From Aurantimonas aggregata (lineage in GTDB: Bacteria > Pseudomonadota > Alphaproteobacteria > Rhizobiales > Rhizobiaceae): DNA of 64,000 bases. How positions within the stretch are numbered: the stretch's first letter is position 1; each line of letters opens with the position of its first letter. The translations under genes were made by a program, and so were the position numbers. The DNA lies in assembly GCF_010500835.1 (NCBI RefSeq), contig NZ_JAAAMJ010000003.1, forward strand, positions 124,001-188,000. The letters run 5' to 3'. Below are positions 56,106-64,000 of this stretch, piece by piece. The notes below the pieces were generated by a model that was given only the letters and a program-made list of their open reading frames with translations, made no database searches and was not told where the DNA came from.

Positions 56106-56140
56106 AAAAAGGCCGGATGCCTCCCCCGAAGCATCCGGCC
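56104..56140 (-). terminator. Rho-independent terminator of the L,D-transpeptidase gene
   Basis: On the minus strand GGCCGGATGC and GCATCCGGCC pair perfectly over 10 bp around a 10-base loop and end in TTTTTTT (56110-56104). It overlaps the stop of the convergent ceramidase-like gene, which it may also stop, though without a T-run in that direction. Confidence 0.85.
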
Positions 56141-56202
56141 CTGGCGGTCCCCCGCCTTGGTAGCTTTGTCGGGGCGTCGCAGCGCGGCGCCCGATCCTTG
56201 CG

Positions 56203-56931
56203 TCAGCGAGCGGCGAGCCGCTCGGAACCCTGGCGAACCACGACCTTGGCATCCATCGGAACGCGCTCGTAGAGATCGATGATGTCCTGGTTCATCAGGC
56301 GGATGCAGCCCGACGAGGCCGCGGTGCCGATCGTCCACCATTCCGGCGTGCCGTGCAGGCGGAACAGCGTGTCCTTGCCACCCTGGTGAAGATAGAGGGC
56401 GCGGGCGCCGAGCGGGTTCTGCAGGCCGGGGTCCATGCCCTGGCGATACGGCTCGAGCTCGGGCTTGCGATCGATCATCTCGGCCGGCGGAAACCACTTC
56501 GGCCAATGCTGCTTGTTGCGGATATTGGCCTCGCCTGCCCAGGAGAAGCCGCTCTTGCCGACGCCGATGCCGTAGCGCATCGCCATGCCGTCGGCCTCGA
56601 CGACGTAGAGGAAGCGGTTGGGCGTGTCGACGACGACGGTGCCGGGCGCATGCTCGCGGCCTTCCTCGAAGGAGACGCGCTGACGCAGATACTGCGGATC
56701 GATCTTCTGGGTCGGGATCGGCGGCAGCGTATAGCCGTCATCGACGGTGCCGGCGTAGCCGAGCGCGGAAGCCGCGGCCATGGTGCCGCCGTTCTGCAGA
56801 CCGTCCGGCCCCGTATAGGCGGCCGAAATGTTCGACGGTTGCAGGGACGCCCGCTGGGAACTCGCGCAGCCCGACATGGCGGCGATGGACACGACAGCGA
56901 CGCCGACGAGAAGGAACGACTTGATCTTCAT
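56203..56931 (-). CDS. L,D-transpeptidase (YkuD domain), probable lipoprotein
   Basis: Enzymes of this family form 3-3 cross-links in peptidoglycan or tie proteins to it; rhizobia use them strongly in polar growth. The 242-residue protein has a lipoprotein signal with lipobox MSGC (Cys22), a linker, then the YkuD domain with HGTPEWWTIGTAASSGCIRL, in which C209 is the nucleophile and the SxGCIR motif is intact. The ATG at 56931 is the start; the frame's 33-codon extension lacks signal-peptide character. It converges on the ceramidase gene and diverges from cueR across 235 bp. Confidence 0.92.
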   Translation of the reverse strand: MKIKSFLLVGVAVVSIAAMSGCASSQRASLQPSNISAAYTGPDGLQNGGTMAAASALGYAGTVDDGYTLPPIPTQKIDPQYLRQRVSFEEGREHAPGTVVVDTPNRFLYVVEADGMAMRYGIGVGKSGFSWAGEANIRNKQHWPKWFPPAEMIDRKPELEPYRQGMDPGLQNPLGARALYLHQGGKDTLFRLHGTPEWWTIGTAASSGCIRLMNQDIIDLYERVPMDAKVVVRQGSERLAAR

Positions 56932-57166
56932 CACGATGCCAATTTCGGTGCGATGGGTGGGGCCCTTACCAGGCTGCGCTGCCTTCGCGGGTCCGGCCAT
57001 CTTGAGCCAGTCCCTCGATAGGCTGCGCAATCTGGCGAAGCAATGGCAGCATTAGGCACTGCGATGGTTAAGAAAGGCTTTGTTGCGAGCGGGTGACAGT
57101 TGACGGCGAAAGCTGCCGCAACATCTCACCGCCAGTGGACATCGAAGCGACAGGCGAGGGCTTCTC

Positions 57167-57562
57167 ATGAACATCGGAGAGGCATCCAGACTATCGGGTC
57201 TGCCGCCGAAGACGTTGCGCTACTATGAGGAAGTCGGGCTGGTGACTCCGGCGCGCTCCACCAACGGCTATCGCAACTACCGCGACCGGGACGTCCATAT
57301 GCTGCGCTTCCTGCAGCGCTCTCGCTCGCTGGGCTTCTCCATCGACGAGGCACGGCGCCTGCTCGCGCTCTATGGCGACGAGAATCGCAAGAGCGAGGAC
57401 GTCAAGCGCCTCGCGAGCCGCCGCATGGCCGAAATCGACCGCAAGATCGCCGAGCTGATGTCGCTGAAGCGCGTGCTGGTCGACCTCACCGAACAATGCC
57501 ACGGCGGCGGCGGGCCGGACTGCCCGATCCTCGAGGAGATCGCCGGACGGACGGACGCCTGA
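57167..57562 (+). CDS. cueR: Copper-responsive MerR-family regulator CueR (HmrR)
   Basis: CueR activates copper-export genes by distorting promoters with long spacers. The 131-residue protein begins with the winged helix (MNIGEASRLSGLPPKTLRYYEEVGL) and ends with the metal loop C111-HGGGGPD-C119-P, the Cys-x7-Cys spacing of copper(I) sensors. The central helix contains the serine/arginine positions typical of CueR rather than ZntR. No copper ATPase (copA) or oxidase is in the window, so its target is elsewhere. mmcB follows after 73 bases. Confidence 0.9.
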   Translation: MNIGEASRLSGLPPKTLRYYEEVGLVTPARSTNGYRNYRDRDVHMLRFLQRSRSLGFSIDEARRLLALYGDENRKSEDVKRLASRRMAEIDRKIAELMSLKRVLVDLTEQCHGGGGPDCPILEEIAGRTDA

Positions 57563-57635
57563 TCCAACAGCGACTGTTTCCGGTTTGTTCGTTTTCCGCT
57601 TGCCGGGAACCGGCCATGACGGTTATCTCTTCGCC

Positions 57636-58145
57636 ATGCCCCTGGTCGCTCCCTTCCGCGCCGATCCGCTGATCGACGGTCGCCAGTCCGAACGCGCGCT
57701 GATGGTCCGGCGCGGCGTGCAGCGGCTGATGATGGCGAGCCGCGTCGCGGTGCTGCCGGAGGTTCCGCTGGTATCGGGGCGCCGGGCAGATTTGTTGTGT
57801 CTGTCGGAGAAGGGCGAGTTCTCGATCATCGAGATCAAGACCTCGATCGAGGATTTTCGCACCGACCGCAAATGGCCGGTCTACCAGCTGCATTGCGACC
57901 GGCTGTATTTCGCCACGCATCCGGGCGTGCCGATCGACATCTTCCCCGAGAGTTGCGGCCTGATCCTGTCGGACGGCTACAGCGCCGAGATCCTGCGCGA
58001 GGCCGAACCGGTCAAGCTGGCACCCGCCACGCGGAAGGCGCTGACGCTGCGCTTCGCGCGACTGTCGGCGGACCGGCTGCTGCGGGCGGAATGGATCGCC
58101 AACCCCTTCATGACCGGGCCGTTGGGCTGGGAAGACGATAACTGA
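57636..58145 (+). CDS. mmcB: MmcB-family DNA repair protein
   Basis: MmcB of Caulobacter is an SOS-independent, DNA-damage-inducible protein that protects against mitomycin C. The 169-residue protein carries a PD-(D/E)XK-like nuclease core: RADLLCLSEKGEFSIIEIKTSIEDFRTDRKWPVY (quoted pieces: FSIIEIKTSIEDFRTDRKW), the usual signature of this family, and YFATHPGVPIDIFPESCGLIL. It starts at the ATG at 57636 without a clear ribosome binding site. actR is convergent and the pair is separated by a perfect hairpin. Confidence 0.87.
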   Translation: MPLVAPFRADPLIDGRQSERALMVRRGVQRLMMASRVAVLPEVPLVSGRRADLLCLSEKGEFSIIEIKTSIEDFRTDRKWPVYQLHCDRLYFATHPGVPIDIFPESCGLILSDGYSAEILREAEPVKLAPATRKALTLRFARLSADRLLRAEWIANPFMTGPLGWEDDN

Positions 58146-58148
58146 TCC

Positions 58149-58171
58149 GTCCGCGGCACGCTGCCGCGGAC
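58149..58171. terminator. Perfect hairpin between convergent mmcB and actR
   Basis: GTCCGCGGCA and TGCCGCGGAC pair over 10 bp around a 3-base loop (CGC), directly after the mmcB stop. No T-run follows on either strand, so termination would be weak or Rho-assisted. Confidence 0.4.
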
Positions 58172-58196
58172 ATTGCCCGAGCCGGTTTCAACAGCC

Positions 58197-58766
58197 TCAG
58201 CGCGGCGCGCGCTTGGCGAGGATGCGCTGGAGCGTCCGGCGGTGCATCGACAGGCGACGCGCCGTCTCCGAGACGTTGCGGTCGCAGAGCTCGTAGATGC
58301 GCTGGATGTGTTCCCAGCGGACCCGGTCGGCCGACATCGGGTTTTCCGGCGGCGCGGCGCGATCGCCGGGCTCACGGGTCAGGGCGCCGATCACTTCGTC
58401 GGCATCGGCCGGCTTGGCGAGATAGTCGATGGCGCCGAGCTTCACCGCCGTCACCGCCGTCGCGATATTACCGTAGCCGGTCAGCACGACGACGCGGGCA
58501 TCCTCGCGGGCCCGCTGCAGCGCCTCGATGACGTCGAGGCCGTTGCCGTCGGCGAGCCGCATGTCGACGACCGCATAGGCCGGCGCGGCGTTGCGCAGCG
58601 CCGCGATGCCGTCGGCGACGCTTTCGGCGGTGGTGACGGCAAAGCCGCGCTGCTCGAGCGCGCGGCTCATGCGCTGCAGGAACGGACGGTCGTCATCGAC
58701 GAGGAGAAGCGAGCGGCTGCCTTCCGGCAACCTGGCAGGGGTGGCGAGGGTTTCTTCCATCAGCAT
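58197..58766 (-). CDS. actR: Response regulator ActR (RegA/PrrA type)
   Basis: ActR/RegA is the global redox regulator paired with ActS/RegB; in Sinorhizobium it is needed for acid tolerance, and in phototrophs it controls photosynthesis and carbon fixation. The 189-residue protein has the receiver (LLLVDDDRPFLQRMSRAL, D68 in YAVVDMRLADGNG, YLAKPADADE) and the short Fis-like DNA-binding tail (SETARRLSMHRRTLQRILAKRAP). The ATG at 58766 has GGGAG eight bases upstream. No phosphatase or photosynthesis gene adjoins. actS is upstream on the same strand. Confidence 0.92.
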   Translation of the reverse strand: MLMEETLATPARLPEGSRSLLLVDDDRPFLQRMSRALEQRGFAVTTAESVADGIAALRNAAPAYAVVDMRLADGNGLDVIEALQRAREDARVVVLTGYGNIATAVTAVKLGAIDYLAKPADADEVIGALTREPGDRAAPPENPMSADRVRWEHIQRIYELCDRNVSETARRLSMHRRTLQRILAKRAPR

Positions 58767-58926
58767 GTCATGCACTCCCATGAGGCGGCTCGAGCGAGCC
58801 GAAACCGGACATGGCGCCGGTTTTGCGGGGTTCAACGGCTGCATCCTGCCCTCACGTCAAACGTGACCGCCGCGTGATCTGCCCGAGCGTCAGCAACGTG
58901 TTCGACAGCCTGACTTCGCGCGGCGT

Positions 58927-60276
58927 TCAGTCGTGGCTGGCCGACCGGCTGGCGAGGAACACGTCGAGCGGCCAGACGATCTCGACGCGGGCGCCGCTGC
59001 GCAGACCATCGGCGTAGTTCACGGTCCTGACGGTGGCGCCCGAGCGCTCCAGCAGCGTCTTGGCGATGAACAGGCCGAGGCCCAGACCGCCGCCGCCCTT
59101 GCGCTCGGCCGGCTCGCGGTCGGACATATACGGGTCGCCGATGCGGCCGAGGATCTCCGGGGCGAAGCCCGGCCCGTCGTCCTCCACCACGATGCGGATC
59201 TCGCGCTCTGTCCAGCCGAGGGCGATGGTGACGTCGGCGGCGGCGAAGTCGACGGCGTTCTCGACGATGTTGCCGAGCCCGTAGACGATGCCGGCATTGC
59301 GCCGCGCGACGGGTTCGGGCCCGACGCGCTCGCGCACCACCACCCGCACCGCGACGCCGAAATGCCGATGCGGTTCGGCGACCTCGTCGATCAGCGACGT
59401 CAGCGAGAGATTGGCAAGATGCGATTCGCTGGCCGAGGACAGCGAGCTCAGCTGGCGCAGGATGGTGCGGCAGCGCTCGGACTGTTCGACCAGCAGCTCG
59501 ACATCCTCGCGCTGCGGATCGTCGCGCGGCACCTGCGTGGCCATTTCCTTGGCGACCAGGGCGATGGTCGCCAGCGGCGTGCCGAGTTCGTGCGCTGCGG
59601 CTGCGGCTAGGCCGTCGAGGGCGGAGAGATGCTGCTCGCGCTGCAGCACCAGTTCCGTGGCGCTCAGCGCGTCGGCGAGAGCCCGTGATTCCGCCGCCAC
59701 CCGGTAGATGTAGATAGAGGCGAAGACGAGGGTCGTAACGATGGCGAACCAGAGACCGCCGACATAGCTTGCCGGCAGCATCAGCGAATGGCCCTCGGGC
59801 CAGGGCACCGGCAGATGGTAGGCGGCGAGGAACGTCGTCGCGGCGACGGCCAGGACGCTGAGCGCGACGGTTGTCAGCGGCGGCTGCGTCGCCGCGGCGA
59901 TGATCGCCGGCACGACGAGGAAGACGGTGAAAGGGTTCTCGATGCCGCCGGTGAGGAACAGGAGGCCCGTCGGCTGCAGGATGTCGAAGGTCAGGACCGC
60001 CGCGGCGGCCGTTGGCGACATCCGCCGGCTCGCCGGGAAACGCAGTGTCAAATAGATGTTCAGCGCCACCGACACGGCGATCAGCAGCAGGCAGGAGGCG
60101 ATCGGGAACGGCCACCACAAGCCCCAGGCGACGAAGACGCAGGCGGCAGTCTGGCCGGCCACCGACAGCCAGCGCAGCCGCACCAGCGTGGCGAGGCGCA
60201 GCCGCTGGCTCTCCCGCATCATCGTGACAAAGGCGGGCAGGCGCAGGTTGAAGCTGGCTCGGGTGGCTTGATCCAT
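58927..60276 (-). CDS. actS: Redox sensor histidine kinase ActS (RegB/PrrB type)
   Basis: ActS/RegB senses the redox state of the quinone pool. The 449-residue protein has six membrane segments in the first 195 residues, the quinone-binding motif GGIENPF at residues 110-116, the phospho-histidine H229 (AAAHELGTPLATI) and the redox-active cysteine C269 (EQSERCRTIL). ATPase motifs are GNIVENAVDFA, EDDGPGF and GGLGLGLFIAKTLL. All key residues are kept. ATG at 60276 with AGG eight bases upstream is favoured over a GTG three codons earlier. actR lies 160 bases downstream. Confidence 0.93.
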   Translation of the reverse strand: MDQATRASFNLRLPAFVTMMRESQRLRLATLVRLRWLSVAGQTAACVFVAWGLWWPFPIASCLLLIAVSVALNIYLTLRFPASRRMSPTAAAAVLTFDILQPTGLLFLTGGIENPFTVFLVVPAIIAAATQPPLTTVALSVLAVAATTFLAAYHLPVPWPEGHSLMLPASYVGGLWFAIVTTLVFASIYIYRVAAESRALADALSATELVLQREQHLSALDGLAAAAAHELGTPLATIALVAKEMATQVPRDDPQREDVELLVEQSERCRTILRQLSSLSSASESHLANLSLTSLIDEVAEPHRHFGVAVRVVVRERVGPEPVARRNAGIVYGLGNIVENAVDFAAADVTIALGWTEREIRIVVEDDGPGFAPEILGRIGDPYMSDREPAERKGGGGLGLGLFIAKTLLERSGATVRTVNYADGLRSGARVEIVWPLDVFLASRSASHD

Positions 60277-60410
60277 CCGCCACACCTAGCGCCCGGCGCG
60301 GTGCGGCGACAGTGGGCAAAGCGGCGCAGCAACGATCACGGGCGGAGACGATGGAACGCGGCAGCCCGTCGAAGGCTTACCTGATCAACCCCATCACGAA
60401 AGGACGCCCC

Positions 60411-60908
60411 ATGGCCCTGAACAATCTCAAGGACATCTATATCGACCAGCTGCAGGACCTCTACAGCGCCGACAGCCAGGCCGCCAAGGTCACCCGCGAG
60501 CTGGCCGGCAAGGCAAACGACGCCAGCCTGAAGGAAGCGCTGGAAGCCGGCGTCGAAGGCATCGAGGAAGGCATGGCGACGCTCAAGGAGCTGATCACCT
60601 CGCATGGCGCCGATCCGAAGGGCGAGTTCTGCCGCGGCATGGAAGGCCTGGTGAAGGAAGCCCGCGCCCACGCGATCGAGGAAGAGATCACCGATCCGGA
60701 CGCGCGCGACGCGATGATCATCACCCAGTACCAGCGCATGACGCATTATGGCATCGCCGGCTATGGCTGCCTCGTCGCCTTCGCCAAGCGCCTCGGTCTC
60801 GAGTCGGACCGCGAAAAGCTGCAGGAATGCCTCGACGCCACCTATGACGGCGACGACACGATGACCGCCATCGCCACCGGCGGCATCAACGAAGCGGCCA
60901 TGAGCTGA
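60411..60908 (+). CDS. YciE/DUF892 ferritin-like protein
   Basis: A 165-residue protein of the DUF892 (YciE) ferritin-like superfamily. The four-helix core has the ligand positions in LKDIYIDQLQDLYSADSQA, GIEEGMATLKELI, RAHAIEEEITDPDARD and QRMTHYGIAGYGCLVAFAKRLG. These proteins are linked to stress responses in other bacteria; metal content and role are uncertain. AAAGGA stands seven bases before the ATG at 60411. It is divergent from actS and convergent with hrpB, so it is transcribed alone. Confidence 0.88.
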   Translation: MALNNLKDIYIDQLQDLYSADSQAAKVTRELAGKANDASLKEALEAGVEGIEEGMATLKELITSHGADPKGEFCRGMEGLVKEARAHAIEEEITDPDARDAMIITQYQRMTHYGIAGYGCLVAFAKRLGLESDREKLQECLDATYDGDDTMTAIATGGINEAAMS

Positions 60909-60974
60909 TCGGATGGGGGCGGCCGAACCCGCCCCTCTTCCGCCCTGCGATCACCTGCCGCGCCGCGAGAGGCT

Positions 60975-63440
60975 TCAGCGGCGCGGCTTGGCTCGTGCCG
61001 TGGCGCGGGCCCGTGCCGGATCCTCCGGCCATTCGTGCTTCGGATATCGGCCACGCAGTTCGGTCCGCACGTCGGCCCACGACCCTTCCCAGAAGCCCGG
61101 CAGGTCGCGAGTGATCTGGATCGGCCGGTGCGCCGGCGACAGCAGTTCCAGCGTCAACTTCAGCCGACCGTCGGCGATCGTCGGATGGCGGATCAGGCCG
61201 AAGAGTTCCTGAACGCGGATCGCCAACACCGGCTGGTCGGTCTCGTAGCGGATCGGCACCATCGAGCCGGTGGGCGCCGCGAAATGCGTCGGCGCCATCG
61301 CGTCCAGCCGGCTGGCGACGCCGTCCGGCAGCAGGCCGCGCAAGGCTTCCGAGAGTGCTCCCGACGCGATCTGGGCCAGCCCGGTCACCCCCGGCAGATA
61401 GGGCATCAGCCAACTCTCCAGCCCGGTCAGCAAGGCCTCGTCCGACAGGTCCGGCCAGGGCGGGCCATAGGCCGCGGCGAGAAACCGCATGCGCCGCAGG
61501 AGCCGCTCGCCGTCCTTGCCGAAGGGCAGAGCCTGGAAGCCGAGTCGGCGGATGCCGTCAGCGAGGGCAGTAGCTGCGGCCTCGCCCGCCGGCACCGGCT
61601 GCGGCGCTTCCTCCAGCGTCGCGCGGCCCAGCCGGCGCACGCGGCGGGCCCGCACCTGCCGTGCCGCCATGTCGAAGCTCACGACATCCTCCACCGTGCC
61701 GCGTTCGGCGACAAGGCGCTCCATCGAGGCCGTCGGCAACGCCGCGGCGGCAAGAATCCGCCCGGCCCGCGCCGCGCCCTGCAGCTCGGCGACGACGATG
61801 TACTTCTCCCGCGCCAGAGCCTGCGCGGCGTCGAGCACGCCGCCGCGGCCATTGGCGAGGACGAAATGGCCGCGTGCGCCGCGGGCAATGGCGACGCGGT
61901 CGGGATAGGCCAGCGCCAGGAGATCGCCCGGCTCGCTGCCCGCATCGGTGAAGGCCGAATCGGGAACGCCGGGCGACGCCGCGATGCGCCGGGCGAGCTT
62001 GGCGGCGCCGCGGGCCCGCGGCCCGTCGTCGTTGCGCATGCGCCGCAGCCGCTCGCCGAGATCGATGTCGGTTCCGCCGAGGCCTCGCTCGGTGAGCAGC
62101 ACCGCCAGCATCGCCGCATCGCGCCGCGCCGCCGGATCGGCACCCACCACCATGCGGGCAAGACGCGGCGGCAGTGGCAGGGCACGCATCGCCTCGCCGG
62201 CTTCGGTCAGCCGTCCGTCGGCATCGAGACCGCCGAGTTCGACCAGCAGGGCCCGCGCCTCCGCCACGGCCGGGGGCGGCGGCGTATCGAGGAAGGCCAT
62301 CTCGGCCGGCTCGCCGACACCCCAGGCAGCGCAGTCGAGCACGAGGCCCGACAGGTCGCTGGCGAGGATCTCCGGGCGGTCGAAGGGCTCGAGCGCCGTC
62401 GTCTGCTCGGCCCGCCACAGCCGGATCGCGGTTCCGGGCGCGGTTCGGCCGGCACGCCCTGCCCGCTGGTCGGCGGCGGCTTTCGAGATGCGCACCGTTT
62501 CCAGCCGTGACAGGCCGGTCGCCGGCTCGAACACCGGCCGACGGCGGAGGCCGGAATCGATCACCACCGAGACGCCGTCGATGGTCAGCGAGGTCTCGGC
62601 GATCGAGGTCGCCAGCACGATCTTGCGCGTGCCGACGGGGGCCGGCCGCACGGCGATATCCTGCGCCGCGCCTTCCATGGCGCCGTAGAGCGGGGCGACG
62701 ATCACGCCCGCCGGCACCCCGTCCCGCAGCCGCTCGGCGACCCGCTCGATCTCGCGCTGGCCAGGCAGGAACACCAGCAGGCTGCCGGTCTCCTCCGCCA
62801 GCGCCGCGCGGACGGCGGCGGCGACGGCGTTCTCGACTGGCTCGGTGCCCGGCCGGTCGCGGTAGCTGATCGTCACCGGAAAGGCCCGGCCCTGGCTTTC
62901 GACCACCGGCGCGTCGCCGAGTAGTGCCGCCACGCGCGCGCCGTCGAGCGTCGCCGACATGACGAGGAGGCGCAGATCCTCCCGCAGCGCCGAGGCGACG
63001 TCGAGCGCCAGCGCGAGTCCGAAATCGCCGTCCAGCGAACGCTCGTGGAACTCGTCGAAGATCACCGCGGCGACGCCGGCGAGCTCGGGATCGGACAGCA
63101 CCATCCGGGTGAACACGCCCTCGGTGATCACCTCGATCCGCGTCCGCGCCGAGACTTTCGTGTCGAGCCGCATGCGCCAGCCGACGGTCTCGCCCACCGC
63201 CTCGCCGAGAATATCCGCCATCCGCCGCGCCGCCGCCCGCGCCGCGAGGCGCCGCGGCTCGACGAGCAGGATCTTGCCGTCGCCGCGAAACGCCGCGCCG
63301 AGGAGATGCAGCGGCACGAGCGTGGTCTTGCCGGCGCCGGGCGGCGCGACGAGGACGGCGCGGCGACGGCTTTCGAGCGCTTCGGTCAGTTCGTCGAGGA
63401 CGGCGGAGACCGGCAGGTCGGGCAGCGGCGGCCGGGTCAT
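60975..63440 (-). CDS. hrpB: ATP-dependent helicase HrpB (DEAH-box)
   Basis: HrpB is a large DEAH/RHA helicase whose precise role is not established. The 821-residue protein has Walker A APPGAGKTTLVPL, the DEFHERSLDGD motif II, SATLDGARVA motif III, TSIAETSLTIDGVSVVIDSG motif V and QRAGRAGRTAPG motif VI, then the OB-like HrpB_C domain towards the end. It overlaps the ABC ATPase gene upstream by four bases (ATGA). The gene ends 66 bases before the end of the DUF892 gene. Confidence 0.95.
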   Translation of the reverse strand: MTRPPLPDLPVSAVLDELTEALESRRRAVLVAPPGAGKTTLVPLHLLGAAFRGDGKILLVEPRRLAARAAARRMADILGEAVGETVGWRMRLDTKVSARTRIEVITEGVFTRMVLSDPELAGVAAVIFDEFHERSLDGDFGLALALDVASALREDLRLLVMSATLDGARVAALLGDAPVVESQGRAFPVTISYRDRPGTEPVENAVAAAVRAALAEETGSLLVFLPGQREIERVAERLRDGVPAGVIVAPLYGAMEGAAQDIAVRPAPVGTRKIVLATSIAETSLTIDGVSVVIDSGLRRRPVFEPATGLSRLETVRISKAAADQRAGRAGRTAPGTAIRLWRAEQTTALEPFDRPEILASDLSGLVLDCAAWGVGEPAEMAFLDTPPPPAVAEARALLVELGGLDADGRLTEAGEAMRALPLPPRLARMVVGADPAARRDAAMLAVLLTERGLGGTDIDLGERLRRMRNDDGPRARGAAKLARRIAASPGVPDSAFTDAGSEPGDLLALAYPDRVAIARGARGHFVLANGRGGVLDAAQALAREKYIVVAELQGAARAGRILAAAALPTASMERLVAERGTVEDVVSFDMAARQVRARRVRRLGRATLEEAPQPVPAGEAAATALADGIRRLGFQALPFGKDGERLLRRMRFLAAAYGPPWPDLSDEALLTGLESWLMPYLPGVTGLAQIASGALSEALRGLLPDGVASRLDAMAPTHFAAPTGSMVPIRYETDQPVLAIRVQELFGLIRHPTIADGRLKLTLELLSPAHRPIQITRDLPGFWEGSWADVRTELRGRYPKHEWPEDPARARATARAKPRR

Positions 63441-64000
63441 TCGGGACTTTCCGCGAGATCGATCACCGGCCCGCCGGCCGCCGCCGCGTCGTCGCGATCA
63501 TGGGTGACGAGGACGGCCGAAATGCCGCGATCGGCGACCATGGCGAAGACGAGGTCGCGGACGGTCGAGCGCAGATCCGCGTCGAGCCGCGAGAACGGCT
63601 CGTCGAGGAGCAGCGCCTCCGGCTCGGCGAGCAGCGTCCGGGCGAGCGCCACCCGCGCGGCCTGGCCGCCGGAGAGCGTCGCCGGGTCGCGGCCGAGATA
63701 GCCGGCGAGCCCGACCTTCGCCAGCATCGCCTCGGCGGCCTCCAGCCGCTGGCGGCGGCCGCGCAGGCGCGGCGGCAGCGCGAAGAGCAGATTGCCGCCG
63801 ACCGACATGTGCGGATAGAGCAGCGCGTCCTGGAAGAGCAGGCCGACCCGCCGGCGCTCCGGCGGAAGGCCGGTGAGGTCGCGGCCGTTGAGGCGGACGT
63901 TGCCGCCCGCCGTGAAGGCGGGATCGAGGAAGCCGGCGATCAGCGCGAACAGGGTGGATTTGCCGGAACCGGACGGGCCCATGACGCTCAGCGTCTCGCC
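63437..64000 (-). CDS. ABC transporter ATP-binding protein, YnjD-like (5' end outside the window)
   Basis: The C-terminal 187 residues are visible; the start lies past 64000. Walker A is MGPSGSGKSTLFALIAGF, followed by LLFQDALLYPHMSVGGNLLFALP, the signature DPATLSGGQAARVALARTLLAEP and Walker B ALLLDEPFSRLDADLR. These segments match E. coli YnjD better than ThiQ. In E. coli ynjD belongs to the ynjBCD importer of unknown substrate; the binding protein and permease would lie to the right of this window. Its stop overlaps hrpB's ATG, so the two are coupled though unrelated. Confidence 0.85.
   Translation of the reverse strand, partial: GETLSVMGPSGSGKSTLFALIAGFLDPAFTAGGNVRLNGRDLTGLPPERRRVGLLFQDALLYPHMSVGGNLLFALPPRLRGRRQRLEAAEAMLAKVGLAGYLGRDPATLSGGQAARVALARTLLAEPEALLLDEPFSRLDADLRSTVRDLVFAMVADRGISAVLVTHDRDDAAAAGGPVIDLAESPE

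Overview
The window reads as chromosomal DNA of a high-GC alphaproteobacterium of the order Hyphomicrobiales (Rhizobiales). The main evidence is the run pckA / chvI-chvG-hprK-EIIA(Man)-HPr / ahcY / divL / tsaE-murU-addB-addA-trxA / folC-accD-trpA-trpB-trpF, together with olsB, ActS-ActR (RegB-RegA type), a short HprK, DUF1150 beside an IbpA-type Hsp20, and DUF2852. A family within the order cannot be fixed from what I can see; an Aurantimonas-like or other non-symbiotic lineage is only a guess. There are no rRNA or tRNA genes, insertion sequences, phage genes or CRISPR arrays that I can recognise, so this is core rather than accessory DNA. About 61 protein genes fill roughly nine tenths of the window.

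Layout. 1-10.2 kb, mostly minus strand: the 5' part of glnD (runs off the left edge), a small secreted acidic protein, mutS, a small DUF1236-like protein (plus strand), olsB, acuI-like reductase, lspA, a TrmH-family methyltransferase and an RlmI-like methyltransferase. 10.3-18.1 kb: coxG-like gene, then lapA-ihfB-sppA (minus), then the plus-strand envelope and nitrogen block lptC-lptA-lptB-rpoN-hpf-ptsN. 18.2-22.8 kb, minus strand: DUF1150-ibpA with a heat-shock promoter and a candidate ROSE RNA thermometer, exported msrB, a fasciclin protein, arfB and pckA. 23.3-30.6 kb: chvI-chvG-hprK-EIIA(Man)-ptsH, an unrecognised exported Sel1-like protein on the other strand, and ahcY. 30.8-45.1 kb, plus strand: divL, a tsaE-aminoglycoside-kinase-type fusion, murU, an HWE sensor kinase, addB, addA and trxA. 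45.2-54.7 kb, minus strand: cupin, folC, accD, trpA, cutA, a coiled-coil membrane protein, trpB, trpF, a DUF45 metallopeptidase, DUF2852 and a dicarboxylate transporter. 55-64 kb: VOC protein, ceramidase-like membrane protein, L,D-transpeptidase lipoprotein, cueR, mmcB, actR/actS, a DUF892 protein, hrpB and a YnjD-like ABC ATPase that runs off the right edge.

How the genes fit together. Several regulatory proteins of nitrogen and carbon status lie close to each other: GlnD, RpoN, HPF, EIIA-Ntr, HPr, HprK, EIIA-Man and the envelope/acid-sensing ChvG-ChvI pair beside pckA. No PTS sugar permease is present, so the PTS parts look purely regulatory. Envelope genes form a second theme: lptCAB, lspA, sppA, L,D-transpeptidase, olsB and an AmgK/MurU-type muramic-acid salvage pair. 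DNA repair is represented by mutS, addAB and mmcB.

The items most worth a second look are the tyrosine in place of histidine in the DivL-type kinase, the TsaE-sugar-kinase fusion next to murU, the RpoH promoter plus ROSE-like leader of ibpA, the AccD that has lost three of four zinc-ribbon cysteines, the trp operon interrupted by cutA and a hendecad coiled-coil gene, and the structured 515-bp pckA/chvI divergent region. I did not find a system that I would call wholly new.
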